Below are positions 30,403 through 32,847 of a stretch of DNA of 32,847 nt, in pieces (position 1 is the stretch's first letter; the number at the start of each line of letters is the position of its first letter). The DNA is taken from the NCBI GenBank assembly GCA_003427395.1, contig BFEA01000073.1:1491465-1524311 (forward strand), read 5' to 3'. The notes below the pieces were generated by a model. The model saw nothing but the letters and a program-made list of their open reading frames with translations, made no database searches and was not told where the DNA came from. Source of the stretch: Chara braunii. Its lineage: Eukaryota > Streptophyta > Charophyceae > Charales > Characeae. The translations under genes and the position numbers were made by a program.

Positions 30403-31114
30403 CTTTTCTACGGGTAACGCATGGAAGGCTGAGCTTTGTTCCGGGAGGTACCCTCATGACCTCGCCACCTTCTCGGTCAGGCAAGCTCAGGCGGATGTCC
30501 GCAAAGGTTTTATCGAGATCCTTCAAATCTCCGCGACTCCTCTGAAGGTTAGCGACTTCTTGCAGAGCTTCCTCCTCCCCTTCCCTTTCCGATGATTCGG
30601 GGTTTTTGTCTATCTCTACTCGCTGTCGCGTCAACTGTTGTCTAAACTCTTTAAGCAACCTAGGGCTGGCCTGCAGCATGGTCTGAAACGACACTGATAC
30701 CATGGTTCCTAGTAATTTGCTAAGGGTGTCATCGATCTCAGGCATGGTTATAATCGGGATTTGATACCTAAACTTTTTTTTAGCAGCGGTAACTTTGTCT
30801 GTAGGCTCCTCTTCCCTAGGCTTGCCATAGACTTTCTTTGGTTCCCCGGCCTCGGGCTTTGCCTGGGGTACGGAGCTTCCAGCAACCTCCTCCATCACGG
30901 TGTCATGGATAATTCTCCCAGTCGTCCCTAGTCGAGTGCTCGCGTTCACCCTATCGCGTCCGTCGCTTTCCAAAATAAAGTTGACCTGCGGCCCGCGGCC
31001 CCGAAGTTGATCCCAGATGATATCGACCACCGGCTCAGCCTCTACTGTTGCTATCTCTAACCCATTGAGCATGATAATGGCTCGTCGCATCCCCCCTGGC
31101 AAGTTCCAATTCAC
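30293..31114 (-). pseudogene. gypsy element 2 gag-pol linker region
   Basis: A minus frame of 273 codons between the zinc knuckle and the protease, overlapping the protease frame at its left end. It starts within NWNLPGGMRRAIIML, continues through a Lys/Glu/Pro-rich low-complexity section, then PEIDDTLSKLLGTMVSVSFQ and LLKEFRQQLTRQRVEID. The last ~50 residues, rich in Arg and Ser, look out of frame. No catalytic motif. It is placed as the gag C-terminus/protease leader by position only. Confidence 0.6.
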
Positions 31115-31195
31115 CCGTTCTCCCTGCGGTCCGAATATTTATCTCTTTAATGACCTGATACATCTCCTTTTTAATATATCATGGTTGAGTTTTGG

Positions 31196-31237
31196 ACATG
31201 CGCGCACGAAATGCCCCACCGAAGTGGAGTACTTGCA
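31196..31237 (-). pseudogene. gypsy element 2 nucleocapsid zinc knuckle with a lost cysteine
   Basis: The minus strand reads C-K-Y-S-x4-H-x4-C at the exact spacing of a CCHC knuckle, except that the second cysteine is serine (TCC instead of TGC). One G-to-C change would explain it. It lies between the gag body (31397-31759) and the linker frame. Confidence 0.7.
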
Positions 31238-31396
31238 TTGCTCATTAGCGGGATCTCTCCGTCCGAATCCTCGATTGGCTACTCCTGGCGGAACTACGGC
31301 TTCCTAGGGAGGGAGGATGGGTTGGGATACTTGCGCCTGCATAACCTGTAGCGCGTTCTCCACCTTTTCAATCTTGTTGTCGACTCCGTGCACCCG

Positions 31397-31786
31397 TTAA
31401 TGTAGACTTTCAATCCCCTTTTTTACTTTGTCGTTTGTCCTACCAGTAAGATCTATGACCTCCCCTTCCTTAAGCAAGGCCAATGTCTCGGTCACTACTG
31501 TCATCTCAGCCAGATCCGTTACTGTGCTAAAATCAACATCCCTAGTGTTTACAAACTTGCTCGTCTGTTGGTAAGCCGACATAATCTTGCCCTTGTCGAA
31601 CTCGGAGAACTGCCCGAGGAAGTACGTACTCATTATCTGGTCCCGGCGGTCGGTAACCCCCGGGATCCTTAGGGCTACCACGGTAAACTCCCGTAGGAAG
31701 TCATTGTATGTTGCGAAGTTCTTTCTCTGGACTGCCGCTAAGTCGGCCTCCATTGCCATCTTCTCCGCTGCCAGCTGTGTAACCGG
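31397..31786 (-). pseudogene. gypsy element 2 gag, N-terminally truncated
   Basis: A frame of about 130 codons with capsid-like helical sequence: FATYNDFLREFTVVALRIPG, then STYFLGQF and SEFDKGKIMSAYQQ. Position and a retrotransposon-gag-like pattern (short helices ahead of a zinc knuckle) support gag, which forms the particle shell. The frame is open upstream to about 31786, where the AACGCG-rich patch begins, so the N-terminal half is missing or displaced. Confidence 0.65.
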
Positions 31787-31925
31787 TTGAACGCGCTGAA
31801 CGCGCGTTCACGTTCAAACGTGCGCGTTCATACCCCCCGGGGCCGCGTTCAAACGCGCTGCACTCCACGTGGCGCTAAAAAATTGAACGCGACCCCAGGG
31901 GGCGCGCGTGCACATTAAGGACTAC
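31785..31925. repeat. AACGCG-rich palindromic cluster 3
   Basis: Seven or more CGCG words within 135 bases, including TGAACGCGCTGAACGCGCG followed by TTCACGTTCAAACGTG and CGCGTTCA, which are mutually inverted. It borders truncated gag and resembles clusters at 17596 and 19182. It could be one end of an inserted element. Confidence 0.6.
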
Positions 31926-32017
31926 GAGGTGGTGCGCCTCGTTCAAGGAACCCCAAAAGTGAAAAAAAAAAAAAAAAACCGTGGCCTACCCCCCCTACCA
32001 CGTCACCCCCCACCATA
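31926..32017. other. short spacer with an A17 run and C-rich words
   Basis: An oligo(A) run at about 31962-31978, then C-rich ACCCCCCCTACC-type sequence leading into the foldback arm. Confidence 0.4.
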
Positions 32018-32847
32018 TGCAAAAGGTCCTTTTTTTTTGGGGGGGGGCGGGCGGGGGAATCCCCCTAACAGGACTCAGACGGCCCATGCAGACTATCTGA
32101 AGGGTCGTCGTAGCTATGTAGGGCAGACCCTCCCACCAACGTCAAGGCAGGCAGTAAATATGAATTAGAGGTCGAGCTGGCCGAATATATACTCAAGATT
32201 CGGCTTCAGGTCTGTGTTTCAACAGTTATGGGTTGCTCACGCATCTAGGGACTGCTGGTCTCTACACGTGCTCTTAGGGCCTGGCTTCACTACTCACCAA
32301 ATGTGCAAAACTAGAATGAATCTTCTGCAGAACATGGAATAATACACCGCCATATGTTTTGTCTTTTGTGCATGTGGTGAGTAGAGGCCCTTAGGGCCAC
32401 TGCACGTATTCCTAAGAAAAGAAAACCCAGAAAAAAAGAAAAACGACAAAAAAGAAAAATGAGAAAAAAAAAAACCGAGAAAAAAGAAAACAAGAAAAAA
32501 GACAAAACAGATGGTGGCATATTATTCCATGTTCTGCAGAAGATTCATTCTAGTTTTGCACATTTGGTGAGTAGTGCAGCCAGGCCCTAAGAGTCACGTG
32601 CAAAGACCTGCAATCCCTAGCTACGTGAGCAACCCATAACTGCTGAAACACAGACCTGAGGCCGAATCCTGAGTATATATTCGGGCATCTCGACCTCTAA
32701 TGCATATTTACTGCCTGCCTTGACGTTGGTGGGAGGGTCTGCCCTACATAGCTACGACGACCCTTCAGATGGCCTGCATGGGCCGTCTGAGTCGTGTTAG
32801 GGGGATTCCCCCCCCCGCCCCCCCCCCAAAAAAAAGGCCCTTTCACA
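32018..32847. mobile_element. foldback element: inverted-repeat arms of about 346 bp
   Basis: The left arm (32018-32363) and right arm (32501 to the window edge at 32847) are inverted copies at roughly 90% identity by eye. The inner edges are GTTTTGTC and GACAAAAC. The outer edges are homopolymeric, CCTTTTTTTTTGGGGGGGGG on the left and the C9-10/A9 complement on the right. The loop (32364-32500) is purine-rich on plus. A full transcript would make one very long hairpin. No transposase is encoded, so it is a non-autonomous foldback/MITE-like element or a large inverted duplication. The right end may extend beyond the window. Confidence 0.85.

Larger units (their letters stand above)
24924..31786 (-). 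mobile_element. Ty3/gypsy retrotransposon 2, decayed, LTRs not found
   Basis: The minus strand shows, in order from 31786 leftward, gag with a mutated zinc knuckle, a D-G-G aspartic protease, RT with YIDD, RNase H, an HHCC plus DD35E integrase with a G-P-Y motif, then acidic sequence. The order is Ty3/gypsy. Sequence motifs differ strongly from element 1, so it belongs to another lineage, without a recognisable chromodomain. At least six in-frame stops and about four frame changes make it non-autonomous. The left limit is uncertain; polypurine-like site B at 22628 is one candidate end. On the right, gag stops at an AACGCG-rich patch. Confidence 0.85.

Overview
The window is eukaryotic, repeat-dominated intergenic DNA. 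It has long microsatellites, two decayed Ty3/gypsy retrotransposons, a tRNA-derived SINE, two adjacent satellite arrays, many short minisatellites, a large foldback element, and an assembly gap of Ns. Nothing bacterial was seen (no operons, no ribosome-binding sites). A streptophyte alga with a retroelement-rich genome, for example a Chara-like charophyte, is my best guess. It rests on the general character of the gypsy proteins and an algal-style filamin-type Ig domain, and is inference only.

Layout. 1-1140: purine-rich microsatellite and a GC-rich minisatellite. 1611-2477: a SINE with Pol III boxes, three tandem 3' monomers and a 12-bp target-site duplication. 2597-4043: a duplicated unknown repeat and three copies of a non-LTR-type 3' end with (ATT)n tails. 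4052-4360, minus strand: one probable host exon coding a single filamin-type Ig-like domain, wedged between an (ATT)n tail and a retrotransposon LTR. 4372-about 9260, minus: chromodomain-bearing Ty3/gypsy element 1, with a 3' LTR, polypurine tract, pol and a gag zinc knuckle, and no 5' LTR. 10270-15893: (GA)n, a 92-bp satellite array, a 91-bp satellite array and (GAA)n. 15894-24920: mostly unassigned AT/pyrimidine-rich DNA with diverged internal duplications, 26-, 38-, 63- and 40-bp minisatellites, two polypurine-tract-like sites and 540 Ns. 24924-about 31786, minus: Ty3/gypsy element 2, with gag, a D-G-G protease, YIDD reverse transcriptase, RNase H, a DD35E integrase and an acidic downstream ORF. 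31785-31920: an AACGCG-rich palindromic patch. 32018-32847: a foldback element with arms of about 346 bp.

All autonomous retroelement genes carry stops and frameshifts, so I call them pseudogenes. Both gypsy elements and the host exon lie on the minus strand. The most noteworthy items are the phase 1-1 filamin-type exon trapped between two retroelements, the foldback element, the SINE with tandem 3' monomers inside one target-site duplication, the ordered variant units in the 91-bp satellite, and the recurrent AACGCG palindrome clusters. I found no clearly new multi-gene system.
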